Source of the DNA: Mycolicibacterium chlorophenolicum
GTDB lineage: Bacteria; Actinomycetota; Actinomycetes; Mycobacteriales; Mycobacteriaceae
Assembly: GCF_001044235.1 (NCBI RefSeq)
Contig: NZ_JYNL01000069.1
Span: forward strand, 704,780-768,779
Reading direction: 5' to 3'
Length of the DNA stretch: 64,000 bases
This document shows, piece after piece, positions 18,180 to 26,595 of the stretch. A model generated the notes under the pieces. The model had not been told where the DNA came from and ran no database searches. It was given only the letters and a program-made list of their open reading frames with translations. The first letter of the stretch is position 1, and each line of letters begins with the position of its first letter. The position numbers and the translations under genes are program-made.

Positions 18180-18839
18180 ATGAGCCAGCCCCAGGTGCGT
18201 GACGGCGTAACGGGTGCCCGTGTCGCCGACGAGTTGCGCACCGCGATCCTGCACGGTGTCCACCCGCCAGGCACCAGATTGCGACAGGAAGAACTGGCCA
18301 ATCAGTACGGCGCCAGCCGCGTGCCTGTGCGAGAGGCGTTGCGGATCCTGGAATCCGAGGGGCTGGTCACGACGGTCGCCAACGCCGGTGCGTGGATCGC
18401 CAGGCTCAGCCTCGACGAATGCGTCGAGCTCTACCAGGTGCGCGAGCGCATCGAACCGCTGTTGCTGCGGTACAGCCTGCCCGCGCTCACCGAGGCGCAG
18501 ATCGACCGGCTCGCCGAGCTCGCCGAGACGATGCATCAGACCCGCGCCGTGGAGCGCTTCCTCGAGCTGGACCGCGAATTCCACCTCGGCAGCTACGCCG
18601 GCGCCGACACGACATTCCTCGGCCCCACCGTGGAGCGGTTGTGGAACACCACGCAGCATTACCGCCGGGCCTTCACCCGGCTGCTCGACGACGAGAGCAA
18701 CCGCATCGTGCACGACGAACATCACATGCTGGTCGCCGCGATCCGCGAGCGTGACTCCGACGAAGCCGAACGCGTCCTGCTGGGCCACATCCGCCGCACA
18801 CGTCGTCAATTGGCGCGCCACCCCGAAGTTTTCGAGTAA
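18180..18839 (+). CDS. GntR-family regulator with FCD domain
   Basis: 219 aa. N-terminal winged helix (LRTAILHGVHPPGTRLRQEE, YGASRVPVREALRILESEGL) and an all-helical FCD ligand domain (ERIEPLLLRYSLP, LDREFHLGSYAGAD, DEHHMLVAAI) containing the metal-binding Asp/His pattern of FadR-C proteins. The ligand is usually a carboxylic acid. It sits inside the operon it probably controls and very likely binds the ATTGGATCCACTT repeats upstream. Confidence 0.92.
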   Translation: MSQPQVRDGVTGARVADELRTAILHGVHPPGTRLRQEELANQYGASRVPVREALRILESEGLVTTVANAGAWIARLSLDECVELYQVRERIEPLLLRYSLPALTEAQIDRLAELAETMHQTRAVERFLELDREFHLGSYAGADTTFLGPTVERLWNTTQHYRRAFTRLLDDESNRIVHDEHHMLVAAIRERDSDEAERVLLGHIRRTRRQLARHPEVFE

Positions 18840-18868
18840 CCACCCGTACGAGCGAACAGGATCCCCCC

Positions 18869-20245
18869 ATGGCGATCGAGACCGTCAACCCTGCGACCGG
18901 CGAAACCGTCGAGACGTTCGAACCGCACGACAGCGCCGAAGTGGAGCGCCGGATCGCGCAGGCGTTCGCGGCGGCCCAGACCCTGCGCGACACCAGCTAT
19001 GCCCAACGCGCGCAGTGGATGCACGCCACCGCAGACATCCTCGAGGGCGATGTGGACCGCGCTGCCGCGATGATCACACTGGAGATGGGCAAACCGATAG
19101 CGCAGTCCCGCGCCGAGGTGCTCAAGTGCGCGAAGAACATCCGGTTCTACGCCGACAACGCCGAATCGTTCCTGGCGCCCGAGGAACTCGCCGACCCGAC
19201 AGCGGTATCGGCGTCCGCCGCGGGCACGGTGTGGCAGCCACTCGGTGTGGTACTGGCCGTGATGCCGTGGAACTACCCGCTGTGGCAGGTGATCCGGTTC
19301 GCCGCACCGGCCCTGATGGCCGGCAACACCGGATTGCTCAAGCACGCGTCCAACGTGCCGCAGTCGGCGCTCTATCTCGACGAGCTGTTCGAGAAGGGGG
19401 GCTTCCCGGCCGGGTCGTTCCGCACGCTGCTGATCGGTTCGCGCGAGGTGGCCGCAGTCATCGAGGACAGCCGCGTCAAGGCCGTCACACTCACCGGCTC
19501 GGAACCCGCCGGCCGCTCTGTCGCGTCCACCGCCGGCCAGGAGATCAAGAAGGCCGTCCTCGAACTCGGCGGCTCCGATCCCTTCATCGTGATGCCGAGC
19601 GCGGATCTCGACGCGGCGTCATCGGTCGCCGTGAAGGCCCGCATCTCGAACAACGGCCAATCCTGCATCGCCGGCAAGCGATTCATCGTCCACGCCGATG
19701 TGTACGACGCCTTTGTCGATCTCTTCGTCGACAAGATGAAGGCCCTCACCGTCGGCGATCCGATGGACGAGGCCACCGACGTCGGACCCCTGGCCACCGA
19801 ATCCGGTCGCGCCGATGTCGCCGAACTGGTCGAAGACGCGGTGGCCAAGGGCGCCCAGGTGCTGGCCGGCGGCTCCGCCCCGGACCGGCCGGGATGGTTC
19901 TACTCCCCGACCGTGCTGGCCGGCCTGACCGACGACATGCGGGTGGTGATGGAGGAGACCTTCGGTCCGGTGGCGTCGGTCTACAAGGTCGCCGATCGCG
20001 AGGAGGCGGTACGTGTCGCCAACCAGACGACGTTCGGGCTGAGCTCTGCGGTGTGGAGTGGTGATGAGAACGAACAGGATTGGTTCGTCGCCAACCTCGA
20101 CGCGGGAGCGGTGTTCCTCAACGGCATGACGGTCTCCTACCCCGAACTGCCCTTCGGCGGGATCAAGGACTCCGGCTACGGACGGGAACTGGCCGCCGCG
20201 GGCATCCGCGAGTTCTGCAACCTGAAGACCGTCTGGAAGGCCTGA
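18869..20245 (+). CDS. Aldehyde dehydrogenase, succinate-semialdehyde-dehydrogenase-like
   Basis: 458 aa, the length of mycobacterial GabD1. AVMPWNYPLWQV (cofactor region), LTGSEPAGRSVA, catalytic Glu in LELGGSDPFIV, catalytic Cys in NNGQSCIAGKRF and the C-terminal PFGGIKDSGYGREL. Oxidises a semialdehyde or aldehyde to the acid with NAD(P)+. Succinate semialdehyde is the best family guess, but the operon with VOC and CMD proteins suggests a dedicated catabolic aldehyde. Confidence 0.9.
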   Translation: MAIETVNPATGETVETFEPHDSAEVERRIAQAFAAAQTLRDTSYAQRAQWMHATADILEGDVDRAAAMITLEMGKPIAQSRAEVLKCAKNIRFYADNAESFLAPEELADPTAVSASAAGTVWQPLGVVLAVMPWNYPLWQVIRFAAPALMAGNTGLLKHASNVPQSALYLDELFEKGGFPAGSFRTLLIGSREVAAVIEDSRVKAVTLTGSEPAGRSVASTAGQEIKKAVLELGGSDPFIVMPSADLDAASSVAVKARISNNGQSCIAGKRFIVHADVYDAFVDLFVDKMKALTVGDPMDEATDVGPLATESGRADVAELVEDAVAKGAQVLAGGSAPDRPGWFYSPTVLAGLTDDMRVVMEETFGPVASVYKVADREEAVRVANQTTFGLSSAVWSGDENEQDWFVANLDAGAVFLNGMTVSYPELPFGGIKDSGYGRELAAAGIREFCNLKTVWKA

Positions 20246-20247
20246 CC

Positions 20248-20835
20248 GTGCCCCGAATCAGCTATGTCCGGCCGGAGGATGTCACCGAGCCTGACCTCGT
20301 CGCCATTCTCGAGCAGTCCCGCACCTTCGGCACTCCGCGACTGGAGAGCCAGGCCGTGCGCGCCCACGTGCCGGCCGTGCTCCGCACGTTCAGCGCCTCC
20401 TGGCAGCAGACCTTCCGGGAAGGCGTGCTGGACCATTCTGTGAAGGAACTGGCCCGGGTCTTCATCGCCAAGAGCCTGGACTGTGGCTACTGCGCGGGTC
20501 AGCGCTCCGACCTGGGCACCCAGGCAGGGCTGACCGAGAGGGAGTTCGACGAGGTGATCGAGTTCCGCGAGTCGACGGTTCTCGGCGATCGGGAGAAGGC
20601 GGCCCTGAAGTGGGCGGAGGCCATCGCGTGGGACCCGAACCTCGCCGACGACGCCGTGTGGGCGGAGTTGCATGCCCACTTCACCGAACCGGAACTGGTC
20701 GAACTGGGGTATTTCATCGCACTGACGATGGGGCAGCAGAAGTTCCTCAAGACATTGGACCTGCGCCACGGCGATCTGGGGACCGACAGCCTCGCCGGCC
20801 TGGCGCCGGACGTGGCGGGGCGGCTGCAGGGCTGA
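20248..20835 (+). CDS. Carboxymuconolactone decarboxylase family (AhpD-like) protein
   Basis: 195 aa, all helical. Carries the AhpD-type redox motif DCGYCAGQRSDLG (CxxC) after a VKELARVFIAKSL helix and ends with LVELGYFIALTMGQQKFL. GTG start at 20248, 2 bp after the aldehyde dehydrogenase stop. Members are gamma-carboxymuconolactone decarboxylases or peroxidase-like disulfide proteins; the CxxC favours a redox role. Last gene of the VOC-GntR-ALDH operon. Confidence 0.87.
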   Translation: MPRISYVRPEDVTEPDLVAILEQSRTFGTPRLESQAVRAHVPAVLRTFSASWQQTFREGVLDHSVKELARVFIAKSLDCGYCAGQRSDLGTQAGLTEREFDEVIEFRESTVLGDREKAALKWAEAIAWDPNLADDAVWAELHAHFTEPELVELGYFIALTMGQQKFLKTLDLRHGDLGTDSLAGLAPDVAGRLQG

Positions 20836-20844
20836 GAACAGCCC
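20829..20844. terminator. Short hairpin between convergent CMD and M24 genes
   Basis: GGGCTG-AGAA-CAGCCC, a 6-bp stem with a tetraloop, overlaps the CMD stop codon in the 19-bp gap before the convergent M24 stop. Weak but well placed. Confidence 0.4.
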
Positions 20845-20854
20845 CGCAGCCCAC

Positions 20855-22120
20855 TCAGTATTCGTTGGCGACGAACAGTTCCTGAGCCGGGAACTTGGTC
20901 AGGATCACCGGGCCGTCGTCGGTGACCACGACCTCCTCCTCGATCCGTGCCGCAGAGGTCCCGTCCGACGCCGGGCAGTAGGTCTCCATCGCGAAGACCA
21001 TGCCGGCCTGCAATTCGATCGGGTTCTCCAGCGAGTTCAGCCGCGAGATGATCGGGCGTTCGTGCAGCCCGAGTCCGAGGCCGTGCGCGAATTGCAGCCC
21101 GAAAGCCGCCATCTCGTTCTCGAACCCGAAATCCTCCGCCCGGGGAAGTAACCGCGCGATCTGATCGGATCCCACGCCTGGGCGGATCGCCGCGATCGAG
21201 GTGTCCATCCATTCGCGGGCCTGTTTGTAGGCGTCACGTTGACTCTGTGTGGCGCTGCCCACCCCGAATGTCCGGTAGTAGCAGGTGCGATATCCGTTGT
21301 AGGAGTGGATGATGTCGAAGAACGCCTGATCACCCGGCCGGATGATGCGATCGGTGAAATTATGGGGGTGCGGGTTGCATCGCTCCCCCGAAATGGCGTT
21401 CACCGCCTCGACCTGATCCGACCCCATCTCGTAGAGCCGCTTGTTGGCCAGCGCGACGATCTCGTTCTCCCGCACCCCGGGCTTGAGCACGTCGACGATG
21501 TCCTGATACACCCCGTCCACCATCGCCGCCGCCTGATTGAGCAGCATGATCTCGTCGTTGGACTTGATCACCCGCGCATCGAGCATGCGCTGCTGGGCAT
21601 CGACGACGGTCAGACCCTGGCGCTGCATCTCGAACAGGAACGGCGGCTCGACGATGTCCATCCCGACCGGGGCGTCGGCCACGCCGGCCTCGGCCAGGAT
21701 GCCCTTGATCTCGGTCACCGCATCGCGCATCAGGCCCGCATCCGGGGCGACCGCGCCCCGGAAGCCCAGGAACCCTGCCCGCCAGTTCTCCTGCGGCAGC
21801 CACGGCGAGTACAACTTGTGGTGCCGCACCGCCGACCCGAAGTCCCACAGGATCGGTTCGGCGTCCCGAGTGAGCAGGCAGTACCGAATCATCTTGTCGC
21901 CCAGCGCCCCACCGATCCAGGTCTGGGTGGTGTAGCGAATGTTGTAGAAGTCGAACAGGAGGAAAGCGCCACACCCGCTGGCTTCCAGTGCCGCCTTGGC
22001 CCGCGCGATCCGGTAGTCCCGCAACCGCGCGAAGTCGACCCGTTCTTCGTAGTCCACCCCCATGTGGCCGGGTGCGCCCAGAGGACGCGCAGCGACGGGC
22101 GGGGCGACCAGCGCCGTCAC
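20855..22120 (-). CDS. M24-family (pita-bread fold) protein with altered metal site
   Basis: 421 aa. Creatinase-like N-terminal domain (FLLFDFYNIRYTT, EPILWDFGSAVRHH), then the pita-bread domain: FFDIIHSYNGYRTCYYRTF, FAHGLGLGLHERP, MVFAMETYCPASDG and RIEEEVVV. First Asp, His and both Glu ligands are present, but the second Asp of the usual TDITRT-type motif is replaced (CYYRT), so a normal dinuclear metallopeptidase centre is unlikely. General layout recalls M24 lyases/hydrolases such as DddP or ectoine-hydrolase types, without assignment. GTG start gives a 4-nt GTGA overlap with the dehydrogenase gene; ATG 22063 is the alternative. Confidence 0.85.
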   Translation of the reverse strand: MTALVAPPVAARPLGAPGHMGVDYEERVDFARLRDYRIARAKAALEASGCGAFLLFDFYNIRYTTQTWIGGALGDKMIRYCLLTRDAEPILWDFGSAVRHHKLYSPWLPQENWRAGFLGFRGAVAPDAGLMRDAVTEIKGILAEAGVADAPVGMDIVEPPFLFEMQRQGLTVVDAQQRMLDARVIKSNDEIMLLNQAAAMVDGVYQDIVDVLKPGVRENEIVALANKRLYEMGSDQVEAVNAISGERCNPHPHNFTDRIIRPGDQAFFDIIHSYNGYRTCYYRTFGVGSATQSQRDAYKQAREWMDTSIAAIRPGVGSDQIARLLPRAEDFGFENEMAAFGLQFAHGLGLGLHERPIISRLNSLENPIELQAGMVFAMETYCPASDGTSAARIEEEVVVTDDGPVILTKFPAQELFVANEY

Positions 22121-23058
22121 GAGTGCACCGGCGTCAGGCCGTCGTCGACGCTGACGTTCTCCGGCTTCAGTTCGATGCCGGCCCCGCGGGCGACCTCGAG
22201 CAACAGCGTCGCGAAGTCCTCGTCGACGCCCACACCGGCCCCCGCCGCCTGCGCGACGATCTGCCGGGTGGCCGATGCGATCGGCATGGGCGACTTGAGT
22301 GCATACGCGGCTTCCAGCCCGAGGTCGAAGTCCTTCTGCAGCAACTCCATCGTGAACGTCGGGGAGAAATCGAGATTGACGAACGCCGGTGATTTGTATT
22401 GCGTGAACGTCGACCCCATCACCGAGTCGTTCAGGAAGGCCAGGAAGTCGGCGCGATTGACACCGCCCTTCTCCACCAGCACCGTGATCTCGGCGAGGCA
22501 CTGGGTGACGACGCCGAGCATCAGGTTGTGGGCGATCTTGACCAGCCGTGCGACCTCACCCTCACCGACGTAGGTGACGCTGCGACCGAACACGTTGAGC
22601 ACCGGCTCGATCGACTCGAACACCTCGCGCGGTCCGGACACCGCGACCGTGAGCTTCCCTGCCGCAATGACTTTCGGGTTACCGCTGACCGGGGTGGCCA
22701 GGAAGTCGCAGCCGCGGGAGTTGGCGGCCTCCCGGATCCTCGCACTGATGTCGGAGGACACGGTGGACGAGTCGGCGATGATGCGTGGCGACTGGGCGCC
22801 GGTGAGGAGCCCGCCGTCTCCGAGCATCACCTGTTCCAGGTCCTTCGAAGAGGACACCATCGCGAACACCAGGTCGCGGTCGGCGAGATCGACCGGCTGG
22901 GTGACAACCTTGGCGCCCTTCTCGGCCAATGCGGCGGCCTTCGACGCGGTGCGGTTGTACACGGTCACGTCGTAGCCGGCATCGAGCAGCCGGATGACGA
23001 GCTGGGCGCCCATCCGTCCCGCGCCGATCCAGCCGATCTTCAGGGTTGAGGCAGACAT
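22117..23058 (-). CDS. 3-hydroxyisobutyrate dehydrogenase-like NAD(P) oxidoreductase
   Basis: 313 aa beta-hydroxyacid dehydrogenase. N-terminal Rossmann motif IGWIGAGRMGAQLV, substrate-binding segment FLATPVSGNPKVIAAGKLTV (DxPVSGG-like) and catalytic Lys in LVKIAHNLML (KxxxN). Oxidises or reduces 3-hydroxy acids such as 3-hydroxyisobutyrate, tartronate semialdehyde or relatives. RBS AGGAATC precedes ATG. Lies in the operon behind the Liv-type transporter, so it probably acts on the imported compound. Confidence 0.9.
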   Translation of the reverse strand: MSASTLKIGWIGAGRMGAQLVIRLLDAGYDVTVYNRTASKAAALAEKGAKVVTQPVDLADRDLVFAMVSSSKDLEQVMLGDGGLLTGAQSPRIIADSSTVSSDISARIREAANSRGCDFLATPVSGNPKVIAAGKLTVAVSGPREVFESIEPVLNVFGRSVTYVGEGEVARLVKIAHNLMLGVVTQCLAEITVLVEKGGVNRADFLAFLNDSVMGSTFTQYKSPAFVNLDFSPTFTMELLQKDFDLGLEAAYALKSPMPIASATRQIVAQAAGAGVGVDEDFATLLLEVARGAGIELKPENVSVDDGLTPVHS

Positions 23059-23081
23059 TGAGAGATTCCTTTTCTGTTCGG

Positions 23082-23840
23082 TCAGGCCGTGGGTTGGGGT
23101 GCCGGCGGATGGGAAGCGCTGGGCGCATGCACTGCACCACCGAAGTAGAGATCCGCGATCTCGGGATTGGACAGCACGGATTGGGCGGGACCTGTGAGCA
23201 GGACACGACCGCTCTCCATCACGATGCCGCTCGAGGCCATCCGAAGGCCGAACCTGACGTTCTGTTCGACCATCAGCACCGCTTTGCCGCTCGCGCGCAT
23301 GATCGCGACCGCTTCGTCGATCACGGTGAGCGATTTGGGGTCCAGACCCAGCGACGGCTCGTCCAGCAGGACCAGCTTGGGGTCGAGCATCAGCGAGCGG
23401 GCGAACTCCACCATGCGTCGCTGGCCACCGGAGAGGTTGCCGCAACGCACTCCGGTTTTGTCGGCCACGAGCGGGAACATGCCCAGTACCTCGTCGTAGC
23501 GCTGCTTGACCAGCTGACGCTGCCTGCGGATGACATACGCCCCCATCAGGATGTTCTCTTTGACGGTCAACGTCGGGAACAGGCCGTTGCTCTGCGGCAC
23601 CTGGGTGACACCGCAGCCGAGCACCTCGTCCGGGCTCAGGCCGGCAATGTTCCTGCCGTCGAGCATGATCCGGCCGGCACTCGGCTTGAGGATGCCACTG
23701 ACCGCTCGCAGTACCGTGGACTTGCCTGCCCCGTTGGGGCCGACGATGCAGCCCAGTTCACCGGGACCGACCTCCAGGTCGACACCCTGCAGGACGTTTC
23801 CGCCGCCATATCCGGCGACCACCCCTTCGAGTCGGATCAT
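23082..23840 (-). CDS. LivF-type ABC transporter ATP-binding protein
   Basis: 252 aa. Walker A GPNGAGKST, Q-loop TQVPQSNGLFPTLTV, signature LSGGQRRMVEFA, Walker B LVLLDEPSLGL and switch His replaced by Gln in LMVEQNV, as is usual in LivF. Cytoplasmic ATPase of a branched-chain amino-acid-type (HAAT) importer. ATG overlaps the upstream gene stop by 4 nt. Pro/Ala-rich tail of about 15 residues. Confidence 0.93.
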   Translation of the reverse strand: MIRLEGVVAGYGGGNVLQGVDLEVGPGELGCIVGPNGAGKSTVLRAVSGILKPSAGRIMLDGRNIAGLSPDEVLGCGVTQVPQSNGLFPTLTVKENILMGAYVIRRQRQLVKQRYDEVLGMFPLVADKTGVRCGNLSGGQRRMVEFARSLMLDPKLVLLDEPSLGLDPKSLTVIDEAVAIMRASGKAVLMVEQNVRFGLRMASSGIVMESGRVLLTGPAQSVLSNPEIADLYFGGAVHAPSASHPPAPQPTA

Positions 23841-25717
23841 GCCGGGTTCCTCTCTGCCACCGGGATGGTCGATCCCTTGGACGGCGCCTCGAGCAGGTAG
23901 TCGTCGCCCAGATAGGCGTCGAGCACCAACGGGTCCTTCTGGATCTGCTCAGGAGTGCCCTGCGCGATCACCGCCCCGCGCGCCAGAACGCGGATCGGGT
24001 CGCACAAGCCGACCACGAACGGCATGTTGTGCTCGACCAGGAGGAAGGTCTTGCCCTTGGAGTTGAGTTCGCGGATCAGGTCGCCCATCCGCTCGATCAG
24101 CGTCGGGTTGATCCCGCCCGCGGGTTCGTCCAGCAGGATCAGCTTCGGATCCAGCATGAGTACCTGGGCGAGTTCCACGAGCTTCTGTTGCCCGTAGGAC
24201 AACGCGCCCGCCTTGGCGTCACGGTAGGCGGCCATGCCGACGAACTCCAGCAGCTCCTCGGCCCGGCTTGCTTCCGATCCGCTGACTGCTCCCAGACCGA
24301 GTTGGGGCACCGAGAAATCGCGCAGCGGTGCGACCACGTTCTCGAGCACGGTCATCTCCCGGAACAGACGGGTGATCTGGAAGGTCCGGCCCAGCCCCCG
24401 GTGAGCGCGCGACCAGGGCGACATCCGTTCGAGGTGTTCACCGCCGAGCAGGATCTCGCCCTTGTCCGGGGTCATGGTGCCCGAGATCAGGTTGAACACG
24501 GTCGTCTTGCCGGATCCGTTGGGCCCGATCAGCGCGGTGATCGATCCCTCGGGGACGGTGAACGTGCAGTCGTTGACGGCCTGGTTGCCTCCGAAGCTCT
24601 TGTGCAGACCACGGACCTCGAGCAGTGTTCTGCCGGTCGGCTGGGGCTTGCGGATCTCGGTGCGTACCAGCGGCCGATCCAGTGGATTGAGCCGCGCGCC
24701 GGAAAGCCCCACGGTGCCTCGGGTTCTGGCCTTTTCGATGAAAGCCGCCAGCGTCGGCAGGATGCCCTTGGGCAGCAGAATCACCAGCAACACCAGTAGC
24801 CCGCCGAACAGCACCAGGCGTGCGTTGCCGCCGCCGAAGGCCTGGTTGGCGTAGTTGTTGACGGGCTGAATGATGAACGCGCCCAACACCGGTCCCCACA
24901 GGGTGCCGCGGCCGCCCAGGATCACTGCGAGCACGATCAGCGCGCTGGTGATGATCGAGAACATGCCGATCGGGTCGACGAAGGACAGGTAGTACCCATA
25001 CACCGAACCGGCCATGCCCACGAACAGCGCACTCAGGCCGAACGCCAGCAGCTTGTACACGGGCGCGTTGACGCCGATGGTGCCGGCCTTGCCCTCGTCT
25101 TCGCGGATCGCGATCAGTCCCATGCCGAACTTCGTGCGCCGGATCCACCACGTCAGCGACAGTGACAGCGCGAGCAGCGCGACGAGCGCGAGATGGAAAG
25201 GCCAATTCCCCCACGAGTCGGGCCAATCCGGCAGAGGCAGGGTCAGTCCGGCCGAGCCGTTGGTGACCGGCACCCATTCGATGGCCACGAACTGCACGAG
25301 GAACAGGAAGGCCACCGTGATGATGACGAAAGCGGGCCCGCGGGAACGGTAGGTCACCAAGCCGAGCAGCATCGCGACGACGGCGGCGATGACGCCGGCG
25401 ATCGGCGCCCACAGTAGCGGCTCGATGTCGGGGAACCGGGTGGCCAGTACCGCTCCGACGTAGGCGCCGATGCCGATGAACGCGCCCTGGCTCAGTGACA
25501 GGTAGCCCGTGAAGCCGGTGATGATGTTCAGACCGCTGGCCCCGATGGCCAGCACCAGGGACATGATCACCATGTTCTGCGCGGACATGCTGGGAGAGAG
25601 CGGGAACAACAGGATCACGAGAGCCGCGACGGCGATCAGGCCGCGCGTGAACCACGTGTGCAGGGCGGGATCGAGAAGTCGAGATGTGCTCCCCGACTTA
25701 GTGGTAGCGGTGGTCAT
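23837..25717 (-). CDS. Fused LivM permease - LivG ATPase
   Basis: 626 aa. Residues 1 to about 340 are a LivM permease with 8-10 hydrophobic segments and GLNIITGFTGYLSLSQGAFIGIGAY, the LivM hallmark. Residues from about 375 are LivG: Walker A GPNGSGKTT, GRTFQITRLFREMTV, signature LSYGQQKLVELA, Walker B LILLDEPAGGI and switch His in LLVEHNMPFV. The two halves are normally separate genes. Overlaps both neighbours by 4 nt. The transported compound is unlikely to be a normal branched-chain amino acid, given the operon and LacI control. Confidence 0.93.
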   Translation of the reverse strand: MTTATTKSGSTSRLLDPALHTWFTRGLIAVAALVILLFPLSPSMSAQNMVIMSLVLAIGASGLNIITGFTGYLSLSQGAFIGIGAYVGAVLATRFPDIEPLLWAPIAGVIAAVVAMLLGLVTYRSRGPAFVIITVAFLFLVQFVAIEWVPVTNGSAGLTLPLPDWPDSWGNWPFHLALVALLALSLSLTWWIRRTKFGMGLIAIREDEGKAGTIGVNAPVYKLLAFGLSALFVGMAGSVYGYYLSFVDPIGMFSIITSALIVLAVILGGRGTLWGPVLGAFIIQPVNNYANQAFGGGNARLVLFGGLLVLLVILLPKGILPTLAAFIEKARTRGTVGLSGARLNPLDRPLVRTEIRKPQPTGRTLLEVRGLHKSFGGNQAVNDCTFTVPEGSITALIGPNGSGKTTVFNLISGTMTPDKGEILLGGEHLERMSPWSRAHRGLGRTFQITRLFREMTVLENVVAPLRDFSVPQLGLGAVSGSEASRAEELLEFVGMAAYRDAKAGALSYGQQKLVELAQVLMLDPKLILLDEPAGGINPTLIERMGDLIRELNSKGKTFLLVEHNMPFVVGLCDPIRVLARGAVIAQGTPEQIQKDPLVLDAYLGDDYLLEAPSKGSTIPVAERNPA

Positions 25718-26595
25718 GCGACCGCGTCCTCTCTGAGGCGGGTACCGAGAATGCCCTGCGGGCGGGTGATGAGCACGACGATGATGACGAGGAACGGAAC
25801 GGCGACCGGCCAGGACGCCCCGATGTAGGCCGTGGCCGCCATCTCGCCGACCCCGATCACCAGAGCGCCCAGGACCGCACCCGGCAGGCTGCCGAGGCCA
25901 CCGAGCACGACGATCGCCAGCAGTCGCGCGATCCACTGGTAGTGCGTGCCCGGCAGGAAGGGATAGATCGTCGACAGCATCGCCCCGCCGGCACCCAGCG
26001 TGGCCACGCCGATGGCGAAGGTGAGCGCGGCGATGGTTGCGACGCTGACCCCCACCAGCAACGCGCCACTTTCGTTGGACGAGGCGGCACGGATGGCCCG
26101 TCCCGCCCAGGTGTGATTGAGCAGCAGGTAGAGCGCGCCCATCACCGCGACTGCGATCACCGCGGCGATCAGCATGGCCTGGGGTACGTAGATCGGCCCG
26201 AGAGCCAGTGACGCGTCGGTGTAGGACACCACCACGGTGGACGACGTGTTACCCCAGATGAATCCCATGATTCCCTCGAGCATCAGTGCGATGCCGAAGG
26301 TCGCCAGCACCGTCATGGTGACGTGCGCGCCGCGAACGTGCCGGATCACCAGCAGGTACACCAGCCAACCGAAGCCGAACATCACCGCCATGACGATCGG
26401 GATGGACAACAGCGGGTCCAGACCGAGTTGGTGCCACAGCGTGTAGGTCAGGAAGGCCGCCAGGACGGCGAAGGCGCCGTGAGCGAGGTTGATCACCCGC
26501 ATGACCCCGAAGATCAGGGTCAGCCCGGAAGCCATCAGCGCGTACAGCGCCCCGACGAGCAGTCCGAGGATGAGCGTCTGGACGAGCGAGGTCAT
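25714..26595 (-). CDS. LivH-type ABC transporter permease
   Basis: 293 aa, about eight membrane segments. Hallmarks: GLLVGALYALMASGLTLIFGVMRVINLAHG at the N-terminus and GGLGSLPGAVLGALVIG near the C-terminus. Inner-membrane partner of LivM. ATG overlaps the binding-protein stop by one base (TGATG). It starts at 26595 because the binding-protein gene occupies the upstream frame. Confidence 0.93.
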   Translation of the reverse strand: MTSLVQTLILGLLVGALYALMASGLTLIFGVMRVINLAHGAFAVLAAFLTYTLWHQLGLDPLLSIPIVMAVMFGFGWLVYLLVIRHVRGAHVTMTVLATFGIALMLEGIMGFIWGNTSSTVVVSYTDASLALGPIYVPQAMLIAAVIAVAVMGALYLLLNHTWAGRAIRAASSNESGALLVGVSVATIAALTFAIGVATLGAGGAMLSTIYPFLPGTHYQWIARLLAIVVLGGLGSLPGAVLGALVIGVGEMAATAYIGASWPVAVPFLVIIVVLITRPQGILGTRLREDAVA

